A stretch of DNA of 64,000 nucleotides from the NCBI RefSeq assembly GCF_023898315.1, contig NC_064616.1, positions 293,732,934-293,796,933 on the forward strand. Direction: 5' to 3'. How positions within the stretch are numbered: position 1 is the first letter of the stretch; the number at the start of each line of letters is the position of its first letter. The notes below the pieces were generated by a model, which did not search any database, was not told where the DNA came from, and saw nothing but the letters and a program-made list of their open reading frames with translations. The position numbers and the translations under genes are program-made. Below, piece by piece: positions 1-9,925 of the stretch. The stretch is from Schistocerca nitens. Its lineage: Eukaryota > Arthropoda > Insecta > Orthoptera > Acrididae.

Positions 1-112
1 GAGCTGCCATTAATTGTTCTGAAAGCAAGGGTTACGATTTCGATGATAGAAATGAAATATACACAGAATATAGTTAAGCCTTTTAATTGTTGAAGGATAA
101 TTTTGTTTTACA

Positions 113-292
113 TTAAAGGAGATTTGTTGCCGAAGCAGGAATCGGCCCGAGTGGGGAAGGTGAGGGCTCGCAGCTGAACTGATCGTTGGCGCCCACGTAC
201 GTCGACATCACACGCAGCTCGCCGGCCTCCGTCACATACAGCTCGTACGCCTTCGGACTCGAGAAGCCGATTGGGTATCGAGGTCCCGACAG
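113..292 (-). CDS. Probable 3' (terminal) exon of an unidentified host gene
   Basis: On the minus strand a pyrimidine-bearing acceptor (ctgtttacag) precedes an open frame that begins LSGPRYPIGFSSPKAYELY, continues through VTEAGELRVMSTYVGANDQF and ends at a TAA at 115-113. Third codon positions are GC-rich, unlike the surrounding AT-rich DNA, which supports coding. The frame follows in phase 0 from the exon-like block at 2681-2770. I do not recognise the protein; the mix of Tyr, Gly and Ser and a single Cys would suit a secreted or structural protein, but that is inference. An ATTAAA on the minus strand at 87-82 could serve as a poly(A) signal. A possible earlier donor (GTACGT) lies inside the block, so the exon could end sooner, near 190-200. 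Confidence 0.5.
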   Translation of the reverse strand: MSGPRYPIGFSSPKAYELYVTEAGELRVMSTYVGANDQFSCEPSPSPLGPIPASATNLL

Positions 293-473
293 CTGTAAAC
301 AGACAACCTGTGTTACAAGCACGTCTGAACTCCGCAAGTTACCGTACGGTCTACATCAGTCTACATACAGCATCAGCCTCCCCCACCCCTCTCCCCTAGC
401 CTTTTCCATTCGCAGAGTTAGACTGTCTACACCCCTCTGTATGGTTCCGAATTGAGATTGTGCCGTCTACGTA
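293..473. other. Short unassigned stretch, probably intron
   Basis: No open frame or repeat was recognised. It lies between the candidate terminal exon and the TIR of the Tc1-like remnant and would be intron if the minus-strand gene model holds. Confidence 0.3.
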
Positions 474-1640
474 CAGTGATCAGCCAGAACATTACGACCA
501 CCTACATAATAGCCGGTATGTCCATCCTTGGCACGGATAACGGCGGTGATGCATTGTGACACGGAAGCAATGACGCCTTGGTAGGTCGCTGGAGGGAGTT
601 GGTACCACATCTACATACAAGTAACCCAATTCCTGTAATTTCTGGGGAGGGGGGCGATGAGCTCTGACGCCACGTTCAACCACATCCCAGATGTGTTCGA
701 TGGGGTTCAGATCTGGCGAGTTGGAGGGCCAGCACATCAATTGGAACTCGCCACTGTGTTACTAGAACCACTTCATCATACTTCTGGCCTTGTGAAATCT
801 TGTTGAAAAATACCACTGCCGTTGGGAAACACGATCGTCATGAAGGGATGTACGTCATCTGCAACCAGTGGGCGGCCGGGGTGGCCGAGCGATTCTAGAT
901 GCTACAGTCTGGAACCCCGCGACCGGTAGGGTCGCAGGTTCGAATCCTGCCTCGGGCATGGATGTGTGATGTCCTTAGGTTGGTTAGGTTTAAGTAGTTT
1001 TAAGTTGTAGGGGACTTAGGACCTTAGAAGTTAAGTCCCATAGTGCTCAGAGCCATTTGAACCATTCTTGCAACCGGTGTACTATACTCCTTGGGCGTCA
1101 TGGTGCCTTTCACGAGCTACACTTGGCCCATGGATACCCACGCAAATGTCCCCCGGAGCATAATGGAGCCACCTCCAGATTGTCTCCGTCCTGCAGTACA
1201 CTTGTCAAGGAGCTGTTCCCCTGGAAGACGACGGATTTTCGCCCTCTCATCGGCATAATGAAGAAGGTATAGGGATTCATCAGACCATGCAACGCTCTGC
1301 CACTGCACCAACGTCCAGTGCCGGTAGTCACGTGGCCATTTCAATCACAGTTGCCGATGACATGGTGTTAACAATGCATATAAATGGATCATCGGCTGCG
1401 GAGGCCCATTGTTAGGAGTGTTTAGTTCACTGTGTCTTCAGATACACTTGTACTCTACCCAGTACTAAAGTATAATGTTAGGTCTGCCACAGTTCGTCGC
1501 CTGTCCTGTTTTACCAGTCTGCCCAACCTACGACATCTGACATCTGTACATGAGCGGTGGCCGCCCAACCTCACAACGTCTGGACGTGGTTTCGCCATGT
1601 GTTGAAGACTCTCACCGCCTTGGAAGAGCAAACTATGCAA
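474..1640 (-). mobile_element. Tc1-like DNA transposon remnant, split by a SINE
   Basis: The left end has the family's TIR (TGATCAGCCAGAACATTACG) after a TA. The minus strand encodes decayed Tc1 transposase: the third catalytic block reads SPDLNPIEHIWD near 690-730, and the first D region (W-S-D-E-S) lies near 1270-1340. The reading frame is broken by several frame changes and stops, and the right TIR is missing, so this is a 3'-truncated inactive copy. Young SINE S1 sits at 871-1068 within it. The same TIR type is found at both ends of the element at 54884-56018, so both belong to one family. Confidence 0.8.
871..1068 (+). mobile_element. tRNA-derived SINE, family S1 (copy 1)
   Basis: The tRNA-like head contains an A-box-like GTGGCCGAGCG and a B-box GGTTCGAATCC, followed by the tail with CTTAGGTTGGTTAGG and the conserved end AGCCATTTGAACC. 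Flanking duplications are tgcaaccagtg (860-870) and tgcaaccggtg (1069-1079), one mismatch in 11. It inserted into the Tc1-like remnant. Confidence 0.92.
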
Positions 1641-1724
1641 AACTATTCCACCTGGTGTGCAAGATGCATTAAGATAGACGGATTACGCATAGACTTTAAG
1701 AATAACATTGTAACCTAAATTCCA

Positions 1725-2202
1725 GGCCCGCCCGGTTATCTGTGCAGTCTAACGCACTGCTTTTCTGGCGGGTAGGCGTGCCTGTCCCCGGCACGATTCC
1801 GCCCGGCGGATTAGTGTCGGGGTCCGATGTGCCGGCGCCAATCTGTGGATGATTTTTAAGGGGCGGTTTTCCATCTGCGTCGGCGAATGCGGGCTGGTTC
1901 CCCTCATTCCGCCTCAGTTACACTATATCGGCGATTGCTGCGCGAACACTGTCTCCACGTACACGTACATCATAATTACTCTACCACGCAAACATTGGGG
2001 TTACACTCGTCTGGTGTGAGACGTTCCTGGGGGGGTCCACTAGGGGCCGAACCGCACAAAAACCCTGGGTTCAGTGTGGGGCGGTGGTGGGGTGAGTGGA
2101 CCTCTATAGCCTGTTGTGAGGTTGTGTACCACTGAGGCCTACGGCGGGGACCAAGCCTCTCCGTCGTTTCTAGGTCGCCACTTCAATGCAATACAATACA
2201 AT
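1725..2202 (+). mobile_element. Second tRNA-derived SINE family, about 480 bp
   Basis: Head GGTTATCTGTGCAGTCTAACG is a tRNA-like A-box region and GGCACGATTCCGCCC resembles a B box. A long GC-rich body follows, with the family's conserved stretches near 1870-1930 and 1985-2060, and a tail of AATACAATACAAT. Imperfect duplications ctaaattcca (1715-1724) and ctaaatttca (2203-2212) flank it. The 82-aa open frame at 1887-2135 lies wholly within it and is not a gene. Confidence 0.8.
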
Positions 2203-2212
2203 CTAAATTTCA

Positions 2213-2680
2213 AAAATGGCAGGTCATGACAGGTTTTAATACTATCGAACCATCTATACCTACATATCATTTTCCGCACGAGTGAGTTAGTATTACATTT
2301 TTCCAAATTGTTGTTTGTGAGATACAGAAAACTGTCAATAGATCCATAAATAATAGTTTACGTGAAAAACGGTCCATAGCCCTTCTAATGCATTCAGCAT
2401 TTTCTGTACATCGTTTGCTTTTCGATACGCATCACGCTTTTTTTGTTTTTTAGTTAGCTAAGTACTTACAAATTTGCGCCGATGCATTTCTTCAAGAACG
2501 CAGGATGTTGTTTGTACGTACTTCTCCGCTTAAGATTTGGAATTGTCACTCTGTCTGGCACATTCATCGACCTAAAAAAAAGCAAGCAAATGATGAAAGA
2601 TAAAGAAAGTTGTTTCAGAAATTTTCATAATTTCTCAAACAAGGCGTACATGTATATAAATTATTGTTCGTCACACTTAC
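2213..2680. other. Unassigned AT-rich stretch, probable intron
   Basis: No repeat or convincing exon is recognised. The open frame at 2482-2706 on the plus strand is lysine/asparagine-rich, overlaps a better minus-strand exon, and shows no flanking signals. Confidence 0.4.
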
Positions 2681-2770
2681 CAGATGCAAAATGTCCCGCT
2701 TCCTAACGCACTTTTCAAAATCGCAGAATACATTCGACTGTCCGCTTTGACTGCCTGTAGCATCTCCGAT
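2681..2770 (-). CDS. Probable internal exon of an unidentified host gene
   Basis: On the minus strand an acceptor (tttcattttcag, ending at 2771) and a strong consensus donor (GTAAGTGTGA, starting at 2680) delimit exactly 90 bases. In the frame that joins 113-292 it encodes IGDATGSQSGQSNVF then CDFEKCVRKRDILHL. A second frame is also open (SEMLQAVKADSRMYSAIL...), but spliced to the 292 block it would hit a stop after about 20 codons. The two cysteines and the basic CVRKR run are visible; no domain is recognised. It is likely part of the same minus-strand gene as the 113-292 block. Confidence 0.55.
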
Positions 2771-3239
2771 CTGAAAATGAAAGAAAAAATGGGATGCAGA
2801 AGTCACTTTTACATTCTCACAGAGCATCAAGGTAAGGTAATGTAAAAGCGCGTTGGTCTCTCACGTCGTGTTTCAACTCACGGTAAAGTTTTCAACAGCA
2901 TCACACCCTAGATCGGCACCTAATTGTAATTTCCAAGGCAAATTAATATTTGTGGAGTGATTAAAAACGACCGTTTTCTTGCCACTCGTTTACAAATTGG
3001 GACTTCTGAAGCGTGAAAGAGACGTTTGGGTTTAATTTCTCCTTTTACTGCGAGAAACTACGTACAAGACTCTCGCAAGAATAAACCTAACACTACTGTT
3101 CGTGAATAATTCAAGCATACTGAAGCTAAGTTGACTATGGACGTGACAGTTATATAGAGCTACAGAGCTATAGAAGATGCACGGGCTAAACAGCGAATCG
3201 GAACTGCCTCATTACGGGTATGTTGTGCATAAACATTAC
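2771..3239. other. Unassigned AT-rich stretch
   Basis: No repeat, exon or structured motif is recognised; it would be intron if the minus-strand gene extends toward 9.9 kb. Confidence 0.35.
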
Positions 3240-3745
3240 CTTAAAGAGCAGTTGAGACTCGGTGAACTTAATATATTGTTAGACAACCCAGGAATGAGCA
3301 CGTGCAGCCCTACGAAAACAGCTGCTGGCATCTTGGAAGATGGGAGTGTTTCCAGAAAACTCATCATGAAGATACAGAAGAAAGAGCAAAATCGAGAATG
3401 TTGAAATAAACACAAGGGACTCTTTTTATGGTCACTATTCACACGCCAAGCTAAATGACTGCCAGTAGTACACCACCCCCTGTAGACGTGGTAGGCAGCC
3501 CGCGTTGATACACTAACATATCGGCTAGTTTCCATCACTGTGTGTTCATGGGCACGTCTCAACACAACAGCTCCGTTGTGCCATTCTGTCACGCATCCAC
3601 TTCGACCCATCTTACTGCACTTACTTCCATACAACCGACTGGCATGAATATACCTCACTGCCCTGACTTACGTCAGCGTTTGACGTTACATGACAGCCTG
3701 GTGCCAACTGAACGTCATATACAGCTCTCCAAAGCGGCTAGTATG
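3240..3745 (-). mobile_element. Internally deleted Tc1-like transposon remnant
   Basis: The minus strand holds the transposase N-terminus (MGRSGCVTEWHNGAVVLR, then RAHEHTVMETSRYVSVST) at about 3620-3440. It jumps straight to the region of the second catalytic Asp (GNTPIFQDASSCFRRA, where FQDD/FQQDN is usual) at about 3370-3300. The first catalytic block is missing, so this is a deletion derivative and cannot move by itself. The same N-terminus family appears at 10388, 16577 and 53262, and the second-Asp block at 19950-19990. Confidence 0.75.
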
Positions 3746-4182
3746 TTCTTCTAAGGGCGTGACTGTTTTTTCTCCTGAGCTTATATCAGAATGGAGCAGT
3801 CTACTTCCACAGTAATAACCACGGATGAAAATAGACGCTAGTAATAGAAACAACACAAAAAAGACTGCCACTCATACATACTATGGTCAGGGAGACCATG
3901 AGGTATAAGTTCAGTCGCCTTACTAAAAAAAAAAACTGTATGTACATACAAAACTCCCTCTCGTTGCTCACCAATTTTCAGAGCCCATCACAAGTAACAT
4001 GACCTTACAGTAGTTTCAAAATCTATTACATTAACCTTGCAAATGATAGTTAAAAGATTATTAACAAATCACTATTGTCAGCAAAAAGTAAGATAATGGC
4101 AGTATGTACATAGCCCAACATCAACAAAACAGGGAAAATAGCAATGGTTTCATTTTAGGCCTAGAGTCTGATAATGTAAACA
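3746..4182. other. Unassigned AT-rich stretch
   Basis: Nothing recognised; a short A-run lies at about 3927-3936. Confidence 0.35.
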
Positions 4183-4489
4183 TACAGGGTGTCCCAGGAA
4201 GAAAGGTCAATTTTCAGCGATATGACAGGAACGAGCATTCGAAACAAGGAAGTCTATCAAACTTCGGCTCTGAAATGCAAACCTTAAGAGCTATGAGGAC
4301 TTTTTCATTTTCGATACTGTGAAACAAATCTCTTCTACTGCAAGCTCTTCCCTTTCTATATATTGTGAGGAGGTAGTACGGTCCCAAGCAAGAATAAAAT
4401 TGTATAGTAAATGTGATCTCTAAAATGCATACCTTAAGATCTATTAACACTTGTTCAGTATAAGATCAAACAATGGAAAATCCAGGATG

Positions 4490-4633
4490 GAATATAACAA
4501 TATTATGAAAAGGGAAGTTGCTACTCACCATATAGCGGAGATGCTGAGTCGCAGATAGGCACAACAAAAAGTGTGTTACAGATAAAGCTTTCGGCCAGTA
4601 AATCCTTCGTCAAAAATAGACCACACACACACG

Positions 4634-4670
<37 letters not shown>

Positions 4671-4920
4671 ACACACTCACGCAAACGCAACTCACACACA
4701 CGACTACAGTCGTTTCAGTTGCCTGAGACTGTAGCCCTGTGTGTGAGTTGCGTTTGCGTTAGTGTGTCTGTGTGTGTGTGTGTGTGTGTGTCTGTCATCT
4801 ATTTGTGACGAATGCCTTACTGGCTGAAAGCTTTATTTGTGACAGTCTTTTTGTTGTGCCTATCTTCGACTCAGCATCTCCATAATATGGTGAATAGCAA
4901 ACTTCCTTTTTATAATATTG
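4490..4920. repeat. Inner foldback repeat with CA and TG tracts
   Basis: The left half runs from AATCCAGGATGGAATATAAC through GCTGAGTCGCAGATAGGCAC, GCTTTCGGCC and a CA microsatellite (about 4621-4678) to CGCAACTCACACACACGAC. The right half is its inverse, from GTGTGTGAGTTGCGTTTGCG through a TG tract and GGCTGAAAGCTTTA to GTGCCTATCTTCGACTCAGC. The arms are about 200 bp around a short centre near 4705-4725. It is a high-copy repeat type in orthopteran genomes. Confidence 0.85.
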
Positions 4921-4950
4921 TTCAGTAGAAGAGATGTGTTTCACAGTATT

Positions 4951-5156
4951 TAAAAAATATGGTTCAGATGGCTCTGAACACTATGGGACTTAACATCTGA
5001 GTTCATCAGTCTCCTTCAACTTAGAACTACGTAAACCTAACTAACCTAAGGACATCACACACATCCATGCCCGAGGCAGGATTCGAACCTGCGGCCGTAG
5101 CAGTCGAGCGGTTCCGGACAGAAGCGCCTAGAACCGCTCGGCCACTACGGCCGACC
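4951..5156 (-). mobile_element. tRNA-derived SINE, family S1 (copy 2)
   Basis: Reverse-complement copy: tail end first (GGTTCAGATGGCTCTGAACA), then the tRNA-like head with GGATTCGAACCTGCGG and ending CGCTCGGCCACTACGGCCG. Duplications are cacagtatt (4942-4950) and catagtatt (5157-5165). It splits the right arm of the foldback element. Confidence 0.9.
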
Positions 5157-5291
5157 CATAGTATTGAAGATGAAGTGCTCATAGATCGTAAGATATTCAT
5201 TTTTGAGCCCTTTCTTACTAGATTTTTACTTCGAATACGTTTTCCTATCATATCCCTGAATAATGACCATGCCTCCTAGGACACACTGTGT

Positions 5292-6584
5292 ACTTAATAT
5301 ACCATGGATAAATTCTGATTTTTTGCCCATGACAAACTGGAGCAAGAAATATCAGCTTTAGGGAAGAGAGTTGTATCTCCAAATACTTTTCTGACTTTTG
5401 CCTCTTTTCCAGGCCAATAATAGAGTTGTAATATTTTTATTCTATATTTAAATGATAGGATTCACTTTTTGTGTGATTCAGTCTTTTTCCGAAATTACAA
5501 AAATTTCTCTGTGAAAGTTAGTTTTTTCCAAATTTGAAAAAATAGGTTTCACAGAGTAACTTGGTTATCTGCCTAGGAACAAATATTCTATTGAAATTTA
5601 AAAGTGTTACCATCGAGAAAATACAATTTGAAATAAGAACTATTGCAAAATAATACAAATGTCCATTTGCAAGGCCGGTAAAACTGTTAACACATTAAAG
5701 AAACTCAGTTCATTTAGAAATGTCACATGTTTCGTGGTAGGAAACCTCCTTCCATTTCAGGGTACAAGATGGTGCAAGACCGACGAAGTGTGGTCCACAG
5801 GTTATATAATTTGTTTTAAAAATATACATAATTTTACTCGCCGTAATATTCTGTAACTAAAGGCTTAATAATGTCTTCCAATATATTACATAGCACTTAA
5901 ATTTGTAGAACTCTAAGTATTTTCAAATGCTACACGAAACACAGCCCCGTGTCTCACAACAACAGAAACAGAATAAAATTATGGAAACTGCTTCTGGCGG
6001 TCTCTAGTGCCCATTCTTTCCACGTAATTATGAAATCGGTCACTAGATTAAAACACCGACCAGGATACTCCATGTGTTCCTAAATACACTATCCTCAAGG
6101 TACAACACCATCCTCTACTGCAAATAACAAACAGCTACAGAAACGTCTTTATTAATATTAAGATATGTATTTTGTTAGTAATATTACAAATATAAATAGC
6201 GTAACCTCACATCTGTACATATTATTATACAAAATTTTTACATGTTATTCACAGAAAATACAATGACCCCTGATGATGGTGAAACTTCACCGAAAAACGT
6301 ATGAGTGTTAAAGAAGTATTTACGTTTGCTCAAGACAGAATACTGTTACTGCAATTATATATTTGAAAGCAAAAACCGAAAAAAGTAAGCTTCAGCCAAA
6401 GGACGAATGTATTAAGAAATCACTTAAAGGGTCAGAATGTTTCGATATTTTCAGCTGAGAATGTGTATTAGAATCGTACTCTTTACGCAACACAGCGAGA
6501 GCTCATGATTATGACACCAGGAACATGCATCTGCATTCGTGTACTCTTTTCATTTCATAAAGGAAAAAAGTACTTGTTGACAAC
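5292..6584. other. Unassigned AT-rich stretch
   Basis: No convincing exon was found. Direct reading shows AT-rich DNA with a hammerhead-like motif near 6267-6305 (listed separately). The open frame at 5659-5856 has no family resemblance or splice signals. Confidence 0.4.
6267..6305 (+). ncRNA. Hammerhead-ribozyme-like fossil motif
   Basis: CTGATGA at 6270-6276 is followed by a perfect small hairpin (GGTGA-AACT-TCACC) and GAAA at 6292-6295. This matches the order core-1, stem II, core-2 of a type I hammerhead. The canonical GUC after core 2 reads CGTATG here, so cleavage would be impaired. It probably marks a decayed Penelope-like terminus. Confidence 0.4.
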
Positions 6585-7165
6585 TGTTGTTGTGGTCTTC
6601 AGTCCGGATACTGGTTTGATGAAGCCCTCCATGCTAGTGTATCGTGTTCATGTCTTGTTTGTCTCTCTGCGTTACTACTGCAACCTACATGCTTTTGAGC
6701 CTGCTTACTGCTTTCGATCCTCGGTTCCCCTCTTCATTTTTAACCCCACACGCTTCTTTCCTTTACCATACTGACGATTCCTTAACGTCACAGGATGAGT
6801 GTTATCAATCATCTTTTAGTCCGATCGTGCTATAAATTTCTTTTACCTCCATTTCGATGCCGTAACTCATCATCTAATCTTCGGCTACTTCTGTGGCACC
6901 AAATTTCAAAAGTTTCTACCTTCTTCTTGTCTGAACTCTTTACCGTCCATGTTTCGGTTCCATACAAGGCTACACACTCCCGAAAAATACCTTCAGCAAA
7001 TACTTAATAATATTCAATTTACATTCACTGTCAACAATTTTCTTTTTTTAGAAACTTTTCATTTGCTATTGACAGTCTGCATTTTATACCCTTTCTACTT
7101 CGGTCATTGTCAGTTATCCTGCTCGCCCAATAGGAAAACTCTCAACAATCAAATATAGAAGATGA
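6585..7165 (-). mobile_element. 3' part of a decayed LINE (RTE/craniofacial-type reverse transcriptase family)
   Basis: The minus strand resembles the C-terminal third of a reverse transcriptase. Near 6955-6830 it reads in one frame as ETWTVKSSDKKKVETFEIW, then CHRSSRRLDDELRHRNG, the counterpart of the ETWTL...EAFEMWCYRR motif in RTE-like LINEs. The strand opposite shows the typical GTGGTCTTCAGTCC..CTGGTTTGATG start. Several frame breaks make it inactive, and the upstream polymerase domain is absent. Confidence 0.6.
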
Positions 7166-7370
7166 ATCACTTTCTCGTCAGTCCAGTGTTTAAGGCAACA
7201 TTTTAAAAAATCAAGCCGCAGCCTGACGTCAGAACCACTATTTTAATGCAGTAGAACGTTTATATGGAGCCGAACGACAATTGTGGAATATGGAATCTGG
7301 CAGCCAAAATCGAATTTCCAGAATCGCTATTGGAGTGCAAAATTGTTGAAGTTTCTGTAAAAGAAGGAAA

Positions 7371-7602
7371 GAAGGTTAGTGTTTAACGTCCTGTCGTCAA
7401 CGAGACGAACAAAGCTCGGATTAGGAAAAGAGTGGGAAGGAAGTCGGCTGTGCCATTTTCAAAAGAATCATCCCTGATTTGGCTCGAACCGATTTAGGAA
7501 AATCAAGGAAAACCTAAGTCTGGTTGATCGGACGAGGATCTGAACAGTCGTCTTCCCGAATGCGAGTGCAGTGTGCTAATCACTGCACCACCTCTCTCGG
7601 CG
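7371..7602 (-). mobile_element. tRNA-derived SINE, third family
   Basis: The plus-strand reading starts GTTAGTGTTTAACGTCCTGTCG, passes GATTTAGGAAAATCAAGG and ends in a reverse-oriented tRNA-like head (AATGCGAGTGCAGTGTGCTA, CACTGCACCACCTC). A related 3' piece is at about 38940-39040. Flanking duplications were not clear. Confidence 0.7.
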
Positions 7603-7958
7603 AAGCTTTCGTGGCTACTTATTCACGTATTGCTTGTTGGCTTTGGTCTCGTGATCCTCTTCCAATGTTTGTTTAATAATTTATCTGACGTTTGGCCAGC
7701 ACAAGTCGCTGGCATTGCCACAGATTCACACACTTGCTCGCCACCAGCAATGTCTGTCAGTCGTGCTGACGAAACGTCAGAAAGGTCGCAAATGAAATTA
7801 AATACGGGTCCACCTTTCTACTAGTACACAATTATTGTTTTGCTTTAATACCCAAACATGTTCCACCACAGTTGTGGCTTCCCCAGTGGGCTTTTCTCTT
7901 TTATTGTATATTGTTTATGTCCTGTGGCTGCCAACCGAAGTCAGCAACAGGTCATTAA

Positions 7959-8262
7959 TACACCACGCCATCATTGCTGTATTTGGCTTGTCCTGAGCTT
8001 CGGCTGGTTTATATTTATGTGTCAAAAGTGTTTTTGTTGTTTTTGTATAGATGAAGTGACGTTTTCTACAGCTCATTTGTGAATCCTGCGTCTTGTTATG
8101 TTACCATGGGTTGCAGATACGTTTCATTGCACAATTTACCTTTGTGTGTCCAAGCGACAGCACCGTAACAAGACGCAGGATTCACAAATGAGCAGGAGAA
8201 AACGTTATTCCAACTACACAGAAACAAAAAATACGTTTTTTACGCAGATATAAACCACTGTA
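7959..8262. repeat. Nested foldback insertion flanked by TTAA
   Basis: TTAA occurs at 7955-7958 and 8263-8266, and the opposite arm of the larger palindrome has a single uninterrupted TTAA. This is the pattern of a TTAA-targeting (piggyBac-type) non-autonomous element. Inside, about 8003-8095 is inverted at about 8165-8258 (TCATTTGTGAATCCTGCGTC against GACGCAGGATTCACAAATGA) around a loop of about 70 bases. Confidence 0.6.
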
Positions 8263-8497
8263 TTAAGGGTCCATTCCCATCAGTCAATCTATAAAATTAA
8301 CGATTTTACGATTTTTTTTGGGAAAACGAATGAAGCAAGCAACGTAAATCTTTTTGAACATTATTCATTGATTATTGGACAACATCTTCCGATTTCTTTA
8401 AATAAATTCAGTCAGCATTAAGCCCCCCATCCTAGCAGTTAAAGTTGCTCTGTCCAAAATGAAGGGTGTCCTGTGAAAGATGTAGTTTTGTTGTGTG

Positions 8498-8810
8498 TTT
8501 TTGGCCACTCTTTTTGCAATCACTAACGAATAAATTAAAATAAAAAATTAGACTATTACTCCTTGCGGACACGTCCGAAGAGTAATTCAGCCAAATTTCA
8601 AAAACATATCGATATTAGTGTGCACGCAATCCATTACGTCAACTTGAAACACACTTCATCTTAAGCTGACGGAATGGATTACGGGCGCACTAAGAAAGAT
8701 ATCTTTCTGAAATTTGGCAGAATTACTCCTCGGGCATGTCCGCGGGGAGTAGTAGGCTAATTTTTATTTTTAAATATTCATCAGTTATTGGAAATAGCAT
8801 GACCAAAAAA
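8498..8810. repeat. Central hairpin of the compound palindrome
   Basis: Left side AATTAGACTATTACTCC..GGACACGTCC is inverted on the right as GGCATGTCCGCGGGGAGTAG..GGCTAATTT. Arms run about 8498-8630 and 8670-8810 and are moderately diverged. Confidence 0.65.
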
Positions 8811-8922
8811 AGTCAACATTATATCTTTGTCTCAAACCTGTGCAATTTGATTTTTTTTTTCAGATTTCAAAGAAACTGTGTTATTACTGCGTGTGCAATA
8901 TTCTATGGATTAAAGAAATTGT

Positions 8923-9114
8923 ACCGGTTAGTGTGGCCGAGCGGTTCAAGGCGCTACAGTCTGAAACCGCGCGATCGCTATGGTCCCAGGTTCAAATGCT
9001 GCCTCGGGCATGGATGTGTGTGATGTCCTTAGGTTAGTTAGGTTTAAGTAGTTCTAAGTTCTAGGGGACTGATGACCACAGCAGTTAAGTCCCATAGCGC
9101 TCAGAGCCATTTTT
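8923..9114 (+). mobile_element. tRNA-derived SINE, family S1 (copy 3)
   Basis: Head GTGGCCGAGCGGTTCAAGGC, tail TGATGTCCTTAGGTTAGTTA and end CAGAGCCATTTTT. Perfect 12-bp duplication taaagaaattgt at 8911-8922 and 9115-9126. It lies inside the compound palindrome. Confidence 0.93.
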
Positions 9115-9520
9115 TAAAGAAATTGTTTTTTGATTACAGATAAGATTTCCAGACTGCAGCACTTCGATCATGGGCACACCTCATTTTGGACAGAGCAACT
9201 TTAACTCCTGGGACGGAGGGCTTAATGATTACCGAACTTCTTTAAAAAAATCATATGTTGTGCGAGAATCAATAAATAATGTGCAAAAAGATTTACGTTG
9301 ATTGCCTCCTTAGTTTTTCCAAAATAGTCGTAAAATCACTTATTTTAAAGGCTGACAGAGGAGAATGGACCCTTAATTTAGACCTGAGGCTGATTTCAGT
9401 TGGCAGTCACAGGATACACACAATGTAAAATGTAAAGCCCACTGACGGTGCCACAACTGTGATGAACCCTGCTCGGCTATCAAGGCAAAACAATAATTGT
9501 GTACTTGCAAAATGACGGAC

Positions 9521-9712
9521 CTATGCCTAATTTCATTATTATTTTCTGAAAGCACGGGAGGAGATGAAAATTCCAATATGATAGTCAGAAAAAGCATTTA
9601 AGAAATGTTGGCTGAACATACCGAAATGAAAGCCAACAGACCGTACGGCATTGGAGCGTTTGGACGAGCAACCAAATGTGATATTGGAAAGTCAGTTTGC
9701 TAAATACAGTGG
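9521..9712. other. Unassigned stretch
   Basis: Nothing recognised between the palindrome and the promoter candidate. Confidence 0.3.
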
Positions 9713-9925
9713 TCAGCAGGGCACACAAAGGTCGCGATTATGAGGAGCCGCAGCGAATACGTGTCTGGTGGTGAACTCAGAGGCCATCCCCGGCCCCTGT
9801 GCGTTGAAAGCACTGGCGGAAGCAGCGAGCAATGCAACGGCGCCGGCGAGCACTGCAGGTACGGCGGCTATGGCTGGGACTGTGAGGTGGTGCCCCACGC
9901 CGCAGCTATATACCCACACACACAC
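9713..9925 (-). promoter_or_regulatory. Candidate TATA promoter and first exon of a minus-strand host gene
   Basis: On the minus strand a TATATAG box lies at 9912-9906, with a TCACAGTC initiator-like sequence about 30 bases downstream (near 9885-9878). A GC-rich leader follows. The first ATG in good context (GGGGATGGCC) is near 9790; it opens MASEFTTRHVFAAAPHNRD and stops soon after, so a donor such as CAC-GTATTC near 9767 would be needed. An alternative upstream frame without an ATG gives an Ala/Val-rich hydrophobic run. The strand and GC content fit the gene whose exons lie at 2681-2770 and 113-292, but a link is inference. Confidence 0.35.

Larger units (their letters stand above)
4183..5291. 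repeat. Compound foldback element (long palindrome) with a second foldback and a SINE inside
   Basis: Outer arms are inverted copies: 4183-4345 (starting CAGGGTGTCCCAGG) pairs with 4921-4950 plus 5158-5291 (ending CCTAGGACACACTGTG). The right arm is split by a SINE. A second, partial copy of the arm's inner half lies at about 4410-4460. The centre holds a different foldback (4490-4920). No coding capacity is seen. It resembles terminal-inverted-repeat, non-coding DNA elements and is probably mobilised in trans; that is inference. Confidence 0.75.
7818..9520. repeat. 1.7-kb compound palindrome (foldback element)
   Basis: Two sets of outer inverted arms were read by eye: 7818-7955 against 9380-9520 (both contain ACACAATTATTGTTTTG in opposite sense), and 8267-8480 against 9135-9365 (AAGGGTCCATTC; CAACGTAAATCTTTTTG). 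A further hairpin sits at the centre (8498-8810). On the right the two arm segments adjoin, while on the left they are separated by another foldback flanked by TTAA. A SINE lies at 8923-9114. No coding region is seen. Confidence 0.75.

Noticed and set aside
2482-2706. Plus-strand open frame opposite the 90-base exon
   Set aside because: The minus strand has both splice consensus sites exactly at the block ends; the plus frame has none.
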